DNA of 64,000 nt from positions 866,369-930,368 of the forward strand of contig KL647294.1 in NCBI GenBank assembly GCA_000727475.1. The letters are read 5' to 3'. Position 1 is the first letter of the stretch; each line of letters begins with the position of its first letter. Of the stretch, positions 39,541 through 51,500 are shown piece after piece. Under the pieces are notes generated by a model. That model made no database searches, was not told the origin of the DNA, and worked only from the letters and a program-made list of their open reading frames with translations. The position numbers and the translations under genes are program-made. The DNA is from Sarcocystis neurona (Eukaryota; Apicomplexa; Conoidasida; Eucoccidiorida; Sarcocystidae).

Positions 39541-42500
39541 ATGGATATCTCCATCGTTGCTGGCGCGTTGAGTGCCGTCTCGGCTTCGCCGCTGCTGCTG
39601 CTAGGCGTGTGCTGCGCTGTGTTATACATGCTAGGTTTCTTCTTTTACGTTTTGTGGGGTGTTGTTGCTTGCTTGATCTTCCGCGATGCTGACCTGTGGA
39701 CCAAGCTCCTACCGGAAAGAAATGTGTGGAGGGGCGAGCGCACTGCTTGGGTCACCGGTAAGCATCGAAAAGGGAATGCAAAGGGCGAAAATGATCTAAT
39801 AAGAAGCAGCACGATCCCAGTGCAAGAGTACAGATGCAGAGAGGAACCAGTGAGGAAGTAAAGAGGGCTCAAGAAGACAGGAAGGATGGAGAAGGAAAAA
39901 AAGTACACTGGGCGAGACGTACGAGACCCGCACCACTTTTTTTTGGATGACCAACGAAATGCAAGCGGGCATAAACGTGATCTGGCGTATTTGGGTGTAC
40001 GCGGTCAAGACGTCAGACACGTATACAGATTTATGCAAATAAACCGTCTTATTCTCTGTCTCTTCGCCGTATGGAAGAATCCACATACACGCTCCAAAGG
40101 CGTGGTAGCCACCCTCCAGACGACAACTGCTGTATAGCCGGTACCGTTGTCCTGGGGTATACATACAAGCATGTCCATTTGCACAGATATTATTTCGGAG
40201 GCACACCGAAAGACATGGACGTTCGGGGATGCGCACATGTAATTGAGTCCACATCTGCGCCAGTGTATTTTTGTGTATATGCGCATATGTAGATATATAT
40301 ATATATATACATATATATATGTATCCCCTTACCCATGAGTAATTTCTTGACACATGCGTCGTGGACTCTGACGTACTTTCACATGCATATGTGCACAGTT
40401 TACTCTGCGTATGACGCACTATCAATAACGAATATACGAATGTACTGCAGCGCTGTCTGCAATTGTGCACTACGGGTTTTGCTGAGAAAACAGCGTTCTC
40501 CTCGGTCGTGTATGCAGAAGAGAAGCATATCAACTGAAGGGCAAAAGAGGAACCTATATGTTCCTTTCGAGTACGGTCCGTTTGGCCTCGACTCGTTGTC
40601 GCCCCCCATATGCTGTTGGGCCCCTGTTCGAGTAGGAGCCTGGAGCTCGACATATACGTATATATGTCCGTATGACGGTGTGTGCACGTGTTGGTACATG
40701 TGTCAGTTGTTAATCATATTACAAAGTAGGAACAGTCGTAGAAGTCAATAGGTGGTGAAATTCTTGTGACGCCGCGGTAGAACGCCTCCCGTATGAGAGG
40801 CGCCCGGTAGAAGGGCACCAAGAGGAAGACCGTAACATCTCGTGGTGTACCTACACTGTGTGCGGTTGCAGGGAAGTAGGTGTGAGAATGGTACATGTAT
40901 TCTTTGAGGTAAATAGGTGGTCCAGAATATACTAGCAACGGAGGTTTCTTCACGTACGCAACAAAGGTAGATAATCCGTCTCGGTTCAGTTGCTGCGAGC
41001 GGCGTGGTGTGCGCGTGCATGAGCAGCCGCACTTTTTGATGATTGTAGACAAGGAAACAACTGTACGTGGAAGTTCGGAGTTCTTATTTGTGGGTTAGTA
41101 GGGGAAACAGGTGAGGTACTGAGGTGGTCAGTCTCGTTTGTCGTTAGCTATGTACCACTTTTGTGTAGATGGCGACCAGTCAAGTGTTCAAGGCCGTGAA
41201 TGTCTCGTCAGGTGAGGGCCGTATGCGAGTGTGAAGTCTTTGTTTGCACACACTCTGCAGACGTGCGCATGCACTCGTGAACGTATTAAACTACGCGGGC
41301 GCACACCACACGTGTATGCACATGCTTGGGAACACAACTACGCCAGCGTCCCCCCTGCGTCTTTTCACGGGGACCTAGCAGCACAGGCGTGGATCTCTGC
41401 AAGCAGCACGTGATTCTGATCACAGAGATACCGGTGCATCCCCGTGCCTGGCGGTAAGCACGCACCCCCACACGTGTGCCTACTGACGCACAAACATCTG
41501 CCGATATGTTCCTTGTATGGACCTGTGTGTGCACCTGCGCCACAAGTAAGCATGCCTTCACATACGTATATAAAGAGATACGCGGGTGTACGCCTATGAG
41601 TGCATTTTTGCGTTCCACGTTGCTACAGGCGCATCTAGTGGCATAGGCTTGAGTTTGTGCAAGAAACTGGCGCAGCGCGGATGTCGCGTAGTGATGTCCA
41701 GCAGACGCTTGGAGGATCTGCAGATTGCACGGCAGCAAGTGTTAGAGGCATGTGCGTCGAAGGGGGTGCAGCGGCGACCAGAATCGGATCTCCTGCTGCT
41801 GCCGTTCGACATAACTTGTCCTGACGCTGTTGAAGCCGCGGTGAAGCGAGCAGAAGAGTGGACAGACGGACGGATCGATTTTCTCTTCAGCAATGCAGGT
41901 AAATTAGCGGCCAGCTCGCACGAGCACGAATATTCATGATAACGGGAAATCCAAGAGTACATTAGGCCTAATTGATGCCGTGGCGCGAAACTGATTCACC
42001 ATAAAAAGTGACCACCTAATTCATTGCGGCCGGCTTAAACAGAACCGTTCCGACGTTGAGAAGCGACAAGAATGCAATGCACAGCAAGTAGTGGCGCTTT
42101 GTCTCTTTCGCTCTGAGACACACGGATGCATATGTGGGACTCTACTCACATAACCGCTAGGACGCTGTTAAATTGGGGAGCACGCCGCTACTCAACAGCG
42201 AAGGTAGGTGGCTGTCGATATAGTACCGGGGAGCATATAGTGTAGGTAATTTTGGACAAAGGTATAAACCTGCAGGCATGCAGTCTCCGCCTACTACTGG
42301 TTTGGAGTCGAAGCGCACCTGATAAAATTGATATATATAGCGTAGCTACCCACGCTTTGCTGGTGGATCATGGAGCCGTAAGGATCTCTTTCTATATCAA
42401 GTTGTTAAGCGGAGGCAGTGACTTGGTTGTGTACGGGCAACCCCCGTGGGTGAGCCTGGCATGGGATTACGTGCCACTATTCACAGAAGAAGCACGTCAT

Positions 42501-45500
42501 GTGATCGTGCGAAGGATCTGACGGGTTTACGTAGGGGAGCGAGTTCTTCAGGCATATCTTCCGCTGTACGAAGATATGCATGCCCGCATGATCACGCACC
42601 GGATAACTGTGTGCCAGGAGTTTGCTGCGATGGAGCCGACTGCGTGTCGTGCTTCGTCTGAAACTTCGCAAGTAGAAATCTGTGCTCGTTGACCTGCTTG
42701 TGGAGACACTGGTGTCTTCGCATGCAGGTCGGTAAGTAACAGTGTATAGGTGTGCCCATATGCACATGCGTGTTACCCATTAGACCTTGCACACATACGT
42801 ACATTGCTCGTCTGGCGCGTGTACACTCACGGGTTCGCCTACATATGGGTAAGGATATGGATTGTGTCGCTCTAAATTTGTCTTCTCTACGCTTACGCAC
42901 AACGGCGTCAAGGTAATGTATATATATATATGTATATATGTATACAGTTGCATATCTGTCTCTGTGGAAACGGGTATTGCCTCCGTCTCCTCGGCCAATA
43001 TTACGTAGTTAATACCCAGGAATATACATATATGTACAAATACAAACGTAATCGACTCTGCGGTGTGATTACTTGGAACCCAGTGCACATTTCCGGATGT
43101 TACTACCGTCCCCATGCGCATAAACTGCACTAAGCACTACCGGTTTATTTTGTGTAATACCGACTTTTCCGTTTCTAAAAGGAGAACTGTGCCAGTGAAA
43201 AGCACAGCCTTTGCCTGGGTTCGGGCTGAGAAAAAGACTCGCACACATGCTCTGCTGCGCTCTGTGGGGCGTTGCCTGTCATTTTGCCAGTTGAATAAAG
43301 ACACTAACTGGGTACAGTTTATCTAGACGTACATGAAGACTGTTGTTTGTCGTCAGAACACATCCGGACTTCTACGAGTACACGTGTGCTTGCGCATTTT
43401 GGTGGACTTCTTGCTACTTTTTCTGCAGGCATTATGATGCGCGGCGTATTCTGCTCGTACGAGGCAGCGGAAAAGCTTATCCAAGTAGATCTGCTGGGAC
43501 ACATCAGGTTGACCAAGCTGGTGCTGCCTTTTTTTGTGAAGAATAAATTTGGACACATCGTTTTCACGAACTCGATGTTCAGTAAAATCGTCCCCTGCGG
43601 CACAGAGCCCTACTGCGTAGCCAATGCAGGCCTCATTTCCTACGCCGCAGCACTCTCGAGTACGCTGAAACAGAAATCTCTGCTTCGTGTGTGTTTGCAT
43701 CCGCGCGGGTACACGGTGCCTGCAGGGTGGATTTATTTCTGTGGATCTACAGCTATGTATACCTTTTTCCATGGGTACGTGGACCAACGGTCGTACGTTC
43801 GCGTGTTGCCCTAAACCGCATTGGGTAGCTAAAACCGACCTGACGTCTTATACTACCACATTCGGATCTGAGGAAGGAAAACAAGAGGACCCCGCGTATA
43901 TGGGAAGCAGCATTTGCGGTGAAGCACACAGTGTGCACGGATAAAAGAAGTATGTGTGTATATATGTGTATATATATGTACATGTCCGTGCGCGTGTGTG
44001 CGCGTGCGGCTCAAATTATTGAATCACTCCACATTTCTCGTTATGTGTTCAAGTCAGTAAGAGCGAAGAGAATGAATTTCGCCTGGTGTCCAGACGCTCT
44101 TATATATATACATGTATTGCTTTTGTCTTGTAGAGGAGGACGACACGGCCTCTCGCTCTTGTAACCTGCTGTAGCCTGTAACTACACCTTGTCAGGAGAC
44201 CTGAGATAGCTACGGGGGAGAATGCTCAGGGAAGATGCCTTGGTTTTTGATCCACAGGTTACGTTGTAGTGGCACCGTACAGGTATGGACGTCATGCCGC
44301 ACTTTGATCGGCGAGGAGGGTGCACCGCACACAGAGAGTTCCTGCCCTCGGGGGTGTGGTGTTATGTATGGGGACGTGAGGGCGTTTTGAGTACAGGAAT
44401 CTAGGCGCTCGCGTGGGGGCTTCTGCTACTCAAGAACTAGCAGTACAGAGGAGAATACCCAGATAGTGGCCGACGGGTTACCCAATATAGGAAAATCAGA
44501 GTTTTTCCGGCTTCGTGGCACAGTGAAGGGGAGGCAAGTAACCGCGGATTACGCAGCATTAATCGTATTTTCCTGAAGCTAGCGGTAGGAAGTTTCATGC
44601 AGAGGCGAAGCGTCTACTGCAGGAACCACTGCTGCAGCAGTCAGATGCATAAACTGTTTGCGCAGTAGGGAGGAGCTCGTGGAATGCAGCTGCTAGGAGA
44701 ACGATACATGCATTTTACGCAAGAAGCGGACTGCCAAAGAAGCAGGTGGATTTAGCTGTATTGCAGGTGTCTTCCCCCTATCGCAGCTCTTTGTTCTTCG
44801 GTGGCACACTCCGGCTGTATCTACGCGCGGATTGAGAGAGGTGCACCCTTGTACGCATGCAGATCTGCTGCAATAGCAGACCTCTTCAGTTAAAACCGCG
44901 TGGAGCTTTCTGGTTTCCTAAGGGATCGTTATTCACGTAAACCGTTGATGTAGGCTACATCGGCTACGGCTGTAGTGCAGCCCGTACGTGATTTCAGAGA
45001 CGTTTCGCAGCGTAGTAGCGACGTGTGAGCGTGGAAGATGCCTGGTGCTGTCCTTGAGGACGTTCGTAGACACTTGTGTACGAAGAACCCGCGCGACGCT
45101 TGTGTTGAGAGAGATAGTTCGGAGTTAGTGAGACTGTAGACAGCAAATCTGGCAGTTGTCCCTGTTAAGAACAGTTCAGGGAAATGACGGTACACGCGCC
45201 TAAAAGGGTTCACATCAGCGTAATCACCAGGTACATGTATAGACAGATCAGCTTAGTCACCAAGTACATATCAAAAGATGCTCATTCATGTATGTGTATG
45301 TGTGCATATATAGACGTAAACGTGCACGCGTGTTTGCGTGTACCTCACGTTGACTGTCGATGACTATTCAGTCGAGTGTATCTGGGCAGCGGCGTACCCA
45401 GCGTACTTCTGCTCCTCGCTTGTGTTGCTGCACAGCAGCTTTTCTGAAAGTCGAAAAGGTCGCTGTGTTCAGTGCTTGTTTGACAGGGCGCACCTGGACA

Positions 45501-47422
45501 GAGCCCACAGAAGTCACCTTGCTTTTGTCTGGCTATGATTTGTCGGACGATCTTCGAAAAGAAATCCTGTGCCCCGCGTGTGTGTAGTACTTCCTGTGTT
45601 GTGCTCCACATCTGATAAGTAATATGATTTCAGTGTGTGTGGTCTTCAGTGTAGGTCCACGGATGGGTGCACACAAAAGCATAGACCAGGGGAGTCATCT
45701 GAGCGTTGCTTGTTCCCGGCTTTGCAGCTGGTCAACCAAAACAATTGCATGCTGTTTTTCAACTTCCTACGGTGAAGTCGGAACCTGTTCAACAGACTTA
45801 CTAGTGGATCATAACTTTGTACGTATCGTCTACTCGACTGCTACGGCGAGTACATGTGTGCGTTTTCGCAAGCCGTACAGTAGATTTCCTGTGCCCGGTT
45901 TTCAGAAGCCAACAGCGTTCAGAAGCCCCAACCTGTCGTACAGCATTTTTTTCTTTGTCTCTGCGTGACTGCCGTGTTTACATTTAAACCAGGTTTGTGC
46001 TGTGTTACTAGTTATGTTTCTTGGTGAAAGGATATCGAAGCGCTTTCGGCGTATAGTGGATGCTGTACGCAGGAGAATTTATGGGAAGCCGCAACAACAT
46101 CTATACGACTTCCGCCGTGCTCGGCATCGTGAAAACAGGCCTTTGTTCACGGGCCTTGGGGCCCAACGGAGAACTCCTCACACGCGACTCCGCTTGGATG
46201 CAGTCGAGAATCGCCGAAGGTAACGCGGAAGGACTGGAGGGGACAAAACCAGAGAACTGTTTCCATGTGGGCGTTGAGAGAAGACAGAATGCCGAACTAA
46301 CATCCCATCCCGTACAAGAGAGGTTACACGAAGTGTTGAAGTACAGTGACTTAGCGGGGTGGTACAGTTCTCGAGCGGCGATAAGGACCATTAGCAACCT
46401 TGCACCTGCGCGGCTTCTGAAGACTGATGGGCCTGCGACTGCGTTGAGGAATTCTTGTGCACGTGTGCTTTGGCGGTTGGACAAGTACTGCCGTCACATC
46501 TGTGTATGAACAGCGACGTAGGCGGTACGGGTGTAAAGATCAGACACAGGTTCAAAGGAGAATGCGACTGAACACAAGTTGACAAAAAAAGGCCACCTGA
46601 CGGGTAACTGGTAATCTGTGACCTTAGAGCGTGAATAGTGTTGTCCGTGTACAGCTGTCGTATCTCTACGTCTTGTGCGTCAGCGCAGCTCCTTTCTTAC
46701 ACTTACTTCACGTCGGCTCCACAGAAGACCGGCCGTTGTTGGCAGCAGGTTTGCCGTTGTGGACCTGCGCTCTGGGTGCGTCTGCGCTGCGGCAAGTGAA
46801 GCTGTTTCGCGTGAGGCTTACAATGGGAAAACTAGAGCACGCAGTGTACACGACTGCGTAGTATGTCCTACTGTTGGAGCGTCGCAAGAAGTCACCTTTT
46901 GTGGCAGATGAGAAGGGTGGAATGTCGCCAGCGTCGCTTAATAAAGCTTACTGGGCCGTTGCCGAGTAGGACGAGTGGTCAGTTTCGCAACGTGAGAAGG
47001 CGTTTGATTCTGTCACATCACCGAATCACTCCTGTGTAAACAAACGTGTTTTGGACGTGTTTGTGGGCGCTGAACGACAGCACCCTCCAGCTGTAAAGCC
47101 GCCGACCCAGTTTGTATCGCCGCCCGGTATATAGTGTGTGCGGCTCCGGATCTACCTGGAATGCGTTACTTTCGGTTTTCCGTGCGCGTGTGCAGGTCAA
47201 TCTCCCGACTTCGTGGCGGAGATGATGCTGCGTGCCACTTCGAACAGGCTGCGGGAAACTTGGATTGCAAACGGCTTCTACCTGTTTTTCCTGTATTTGC
47301 AACACTACACACCAGACCTGGCGAACTGGCTTTTGGATTTGAGGTCGGAAGCAATCGCCGCGGAAATCAGAGAAGAAGCCCGTGAACTGGAAGAAATCGC
47401 ACAGCGCGTGCGTCCTCAGTGA
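39541..47422 (+). CDS. DHRS7-like membrane-anchored short-chain dehydrogenase, five exons
   Basis: Classical SDR-fold oxidoreductase, closest in layout to DHRS7 (ER membrane, NADP-linked carbonyl or retinoid-type reduction). Proposed exons: 39541-39757, 41629-41898, 43429-43708, 46089-46219, 47196-47422; all GT-AG, phases match, 374 residues. Exon 1 gives a membrane anchor (about 18-48) and ends WVTG; exon 2 continues ASSGIG, together forming the TGxxxGIG cofactor motif (72-79). RIDFLFSNAG gives the NAG motif (161-163). The active-site Ser is S211 and Tyr is Y224, at the canonical spacing. The Lys four residues after Tyr is Asn (N228), and the tetrad Asn of the alpha-4 helix is Asp (D183, VDLLG). 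GIVKTGL matches the post-catalytic PGxVxT region, and the C-terminus (RETWIANGFYLFFLYLQHYTP) resembles the DHRS7 tail. The 3' end of exon 3 and start of exon 4 are least certain; another phase-compatible donor lies at 43768. The start is the only in-frame ATG of the first exon. Confidence 0.8.
40291..40322. repeat. TA microsatellite in SDR intron 1
   Basis: Near-continuous TA run interrupted by single C bases, within the first intron of the SDR gene. Confidence 0.85.
41169..41211 (+). other. Possible alternative first exon of the SDR gene
   Basis: An ATG at 41169 opens 14 codons (MATSQVFKAVNVSS) plus one base, followed by a good donor (G then GTGAGG). It is phase 1, so it joins directly to the exon at 41629 and would read VFKAVNVSSGASSGIG, a plausible SDR first beta strand and glycine loop. 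The product would lack the membrane anchor of exon 1. The in-frame codon just before the ATG is a stop (TAG), and TTTTGTGTAG could also act as an acceptor. It may be coincidence. Confidence 0.3.
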
Positions 47423-50400
47423 TGTCTCATTCGCTACTGGACCACACGTGGATTCTTAGTAGAGCTAAAACAGGCTGGGTGCAACACGCTGGAAGGGAGT
47501 TCGTGAACGTACACTACTAGTGACAGCCATGAAAGACGACGTACGCACCGGAGCAACCAAGGTAGCACAAAGTAGATCTGCAGACACTTTCTGCAGCACT
47601 GTCGCCTATGCCACGTCGAGAGAGAGTGGTTGGACATGGGAACAGAGGTGCCCAACGAGGGCCGCGGAAGTATGAGGTGGCTTACGGACCACGCACAGTG
47701 GTATCCAACGTATGCAACATAGACGCACGTGTGGAAGAGCAGGTGGTAAGTTTTACCGTTAGCGTCCTCTAGTGTGTAAATACACGAGAGGTGCTTTTGG
47801 TTCACATGTGAAAGCATATATATACGTAGATTCGAAACAGTTATATTCACCGTCAGCCGCATCTGGTTATGAACACGAGAGATGCCCGCGAAACAAATTT
47901 TCGTCACGTCAAGGCGGGTGTATCCGTTACGTACTCAGGGATGCGTATGGTTTCGTATGAATGCACATGCCGAAGTGGAAGCAGCAGCTGTTCGACGCAG
48001 CCTCTAGGGAATCGAGGACGTAACCAGTACGTTTGATAATGTAGCGGTCCTACCCGGCTGGTTCGGTTTGTTGCCGTAACATGTGTTGGCCTGGTAAAAT
48101 GAGGAAAGGCTTCACACGAGAAAGACTACCTCTCATGTGAATATCAGTCAGCGACAAGAAATCTGCCTACACGTATGCACCATGACCGTCTGCAGACATT
48201 AACTTGAGAAGTTGAGTAACAAGAGGAAGATTTGCACCTTGATCCACGACAGGTTCTCGAGAACTACGCAAACACAAAATTGAACATAAGGATGTTCTCG
48301 AGTGGTGCAGGCGAGGAGATGGGCACCGAGCATACCTTCTGCAGCAGTGAGGCGCCCGGCTTTCACAGCCTCATGACGGCACTCGGGAGGTTGAGTAGGC
48401 AGTCACGCCGCCTTCTGGGCTGTACATCGCATCCAGTACTGTTGTATCGCTACAAATGTGACCGAAATTTCCTGAACGTGTGGATCCATGAATGTGTACG
48501 CGACGGGCACGGGAAGAGAGTTCGAACGTCTTCACCATCCACGCAGGCGGCGTAAGATTCACCGAGTTGCTCAAACGTCCTCAATACAACCACGAGACGG
48601 CGCTAATGTGTGAAGTGAACTAATTTCAGTGCGAGTAGGCAGGGGGGAAGGCCAGCGGGGACTTGAAAGAAGAAATGTAATCCGGCAGAGGCAAGCGTGC
48701 ACCCGCAGGGGAAGGCGATGTAGGGCAGTTGTGATTGGGAAATGGACAATACAGACAAGAATCGACAACCACGTACCTCTACGCACACATTTTTGTGAAT
48801 CTACACAAGTGCACCAGGACGCAAAAGAAGCGTCTCCTGCGGTGTGAACTGAATTGGGTATACGTGGCGGCTGCTACGCGATGACCACCAGCGGACGCAT
48901 TGCCTTTAGGGGCGGAGCTGACGAAAAGAACAAAGTGGAGATGCTGACTAGCACTGTCGTGTAGCATCTAGCACTGACTTTGTAGCCCGGCACCCAACAG
49001 CGGCTTGACAGTGGATCTTCACTGCAGCTAAGACACCTTCAGTCTGTGAAACTCCCAGAGGTACGCGTACGGTACCGCTTCGATGCGAAAACTCTGTTCA
49101 AAGCTACATGCATTGTCATGCAGCGTAGCATATGTATGTGAATTCGGTAAACTGAGAAATCTGTCTCTTCTCTGGAAGAAGGGCTTGTCTGCGCACGAAT
49201 ACGTCGCCGGTTCGTTTGGGGGCTGATTCAAATGGGATGACATGCGGCTGTTCTATGGCGTGAGTGACCCTCGGACGTCAGTGTCTATGGCGTCAAGGTT
49301 AGCTCGTCGGTCAGTGTGCCTCACCGTGTACGGTCCCAATACACTTGGTCTCTCACCAGAAATTGTCACTTAGCCCACCAAACGACATGAAAACTCCAGT
49401 AAGCGCCGCACGCTTGTTTGCTACCACCGTCTCCCGCGAACTGCTTACCCAACGAGGCACTCTCTTCTATTTCCAACAAGTACGCCTGGAACGTGTACCC
49501 ACGGAGGCACTTTTTCCGCTTCCTACGAGTGACGAGTATCCACTGCTGCCAATGTTACTAGGCTTGCCAATACGAAGTTATAGCACTTACCTGCGACATG
49601 GTGCTTCTTGCCACATATACATGGAGCACTTCTCCGTCGTAACGTCGTTTGTGAACGACCTCACAGTCAAGTTGGTTGTCAACTGGGAGTGGGTAAATTG
49701 GTCGGCACAGACCTACCATCGAGCCACGGCTGTGCGGTCACCCTTACATAACACGATTTAAATGGACACTTCCCGAAGATTTTGGGTACACCGGTTGACA
49801 AAGACGTAGTGTATACACTACACGTGGTTTTCCTTCTTTAGTTCGTTGTTCGAGTACCAGCGGAAGGTGGGCAGATCAATTTGGAAACTGTGGGGTCGTG
49901 CAACAAAGTGGCATCACACATGCCTTGGGAAGGCTTTAAAAATATGATTCTCCCCGGCTGCTACGTCTCTGCCTGCAACATGTCATGCAATGTACGTGAG
50001 AATTTTATCTACGGTGCAAGCTTCCGCGACCTGCCACACATCTTTGTGATACTGTGGGCATTACAACCACCAGAGAACGCTGCTTTGTAGTTGTCGCGTC
50101 TCCCTCCACAGTCGGTACTGGGCTGCAGCATCATCGTCAAAGGTGCAGCAAAATATGTCTCTTTCCACTGTGCGGCTCCATGAAATCGGTATTGTTAGTC
50201 ATCCTGAAAAAAATCCTCAGGTGTTTCTAAATTCGGGAGGCAGGGTGAGACTGGGCGAACGAGGGTTTAGCTTAAGCTATGTGTCAACTACCGACGAAGG
50301 CCGCTCTTGTCAGTCAGCGCTGTGAACACGTAGGAACAGATTCCTAGTGTCTTCACACATTATACGCCACGTCGACGCTTGTGAAAATGTAGCGCAAAAA

Positions 50401-51500
50401 AATCCTGACAAATGGCGTATCCTGCTTCGTGTGAGTCTCCGGCTGCCACTGGTCCACGCGTTACGACCTGAGGCGCACGCACAGCCCGAGCGTTTTCCAG
50501 AATGCTGTGTAACTATACAGGTACTGTTGACGCATGTATCCACACGGGGAGTATTTCAAAGTACTGCATACGTACATAGTCCATCACTTCCCCTGGCACA
50601 GTCGCAGCAAGCTGCGCCGTACAGGATGTTGAAAATATATGCTCCCGACGTCAAAGTCATTTGCTGCATCACCGCCGCTCCCGTATACGCCCTCGTATTG
50701 TGGGACAATGTAAGCATCGGAATTGGTGGTGCGGTCTGCCTTCCGGTTTGTACCAGAACAGCTGTACTGCCAGCTGCATACGGTTGTCTACGATCCGCGA
50801 CACACCGCACTGCCCTCCTGGCCCGAAAGCGACAACAATATAGGCGCCCATAGAAATCTGTCTCCGTCGTCCTCGTATTTGTCCTCAGCTAAGAAACAAT
50901 GAAGATCTATAGAGAGGGCAGAAGTTGTGCCGTGGGAAAATGGCAGGAACCAGCAGAAGCCGCAACATGCCGTCGCGTTCTGTCGGTTATCTGCCGCATG
51001 CATGTTACGCCCGTCGCTGTGCTTATTATCACGCCATCCTACGTGGCTGAACGGAATTCTGCCTCGTAGCAGGGCACGTCGCACCACGTGATATCACCGA
51101 TTTAGAGCATCTCCTTCATGGGGATCTGGTACGCATGTTACTTTGGGGATGACTTCTGCGCGTAGTTTCCGTGCTAGGTCACTGGCCGGTTGCTCTTCTG
51201 TGTGTTGGATGCACGTTTTTTATGCATTTGCGCGGGCGCCTCCGCAGGCTACGCACAAATGGAGTGCGGACCACAAGTGTCACATTTGCAAACATGTACG
51301 TTTCTTTCGGTCACCATTTAGTGTGATCAGATCTACTGGGAGGCTGGCGCTTGGCGACGTCGACAGCGGCATACCCGCAGATCTGTAGTTGCACACTACT
51401 GTTCCATTGCAAGGCTAGGGACCCAGCGCAGCTTTCAGACGGTCTTTTGAGTCTATTTGGTCCAGCGCAAAATTTCCCTGTGCGAGGCTTTCAACGCATA
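47423..51500. other. Spacer, one weak open frame
   Basis: About 4 kb between SDR and cyclin. The most protein-like frame is plus strand 49387-49761 (124 codons from ATG, MKTPVSAARLFATTVSREL at the start, little repeat bias), but I recognise no family and see no supporting neighbours. Frames at 48232-48555 and 50347-50853 are similar in quality. The last few hundred bases should include the cyclin promoter and 5' leader. Confidence 0.4.
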
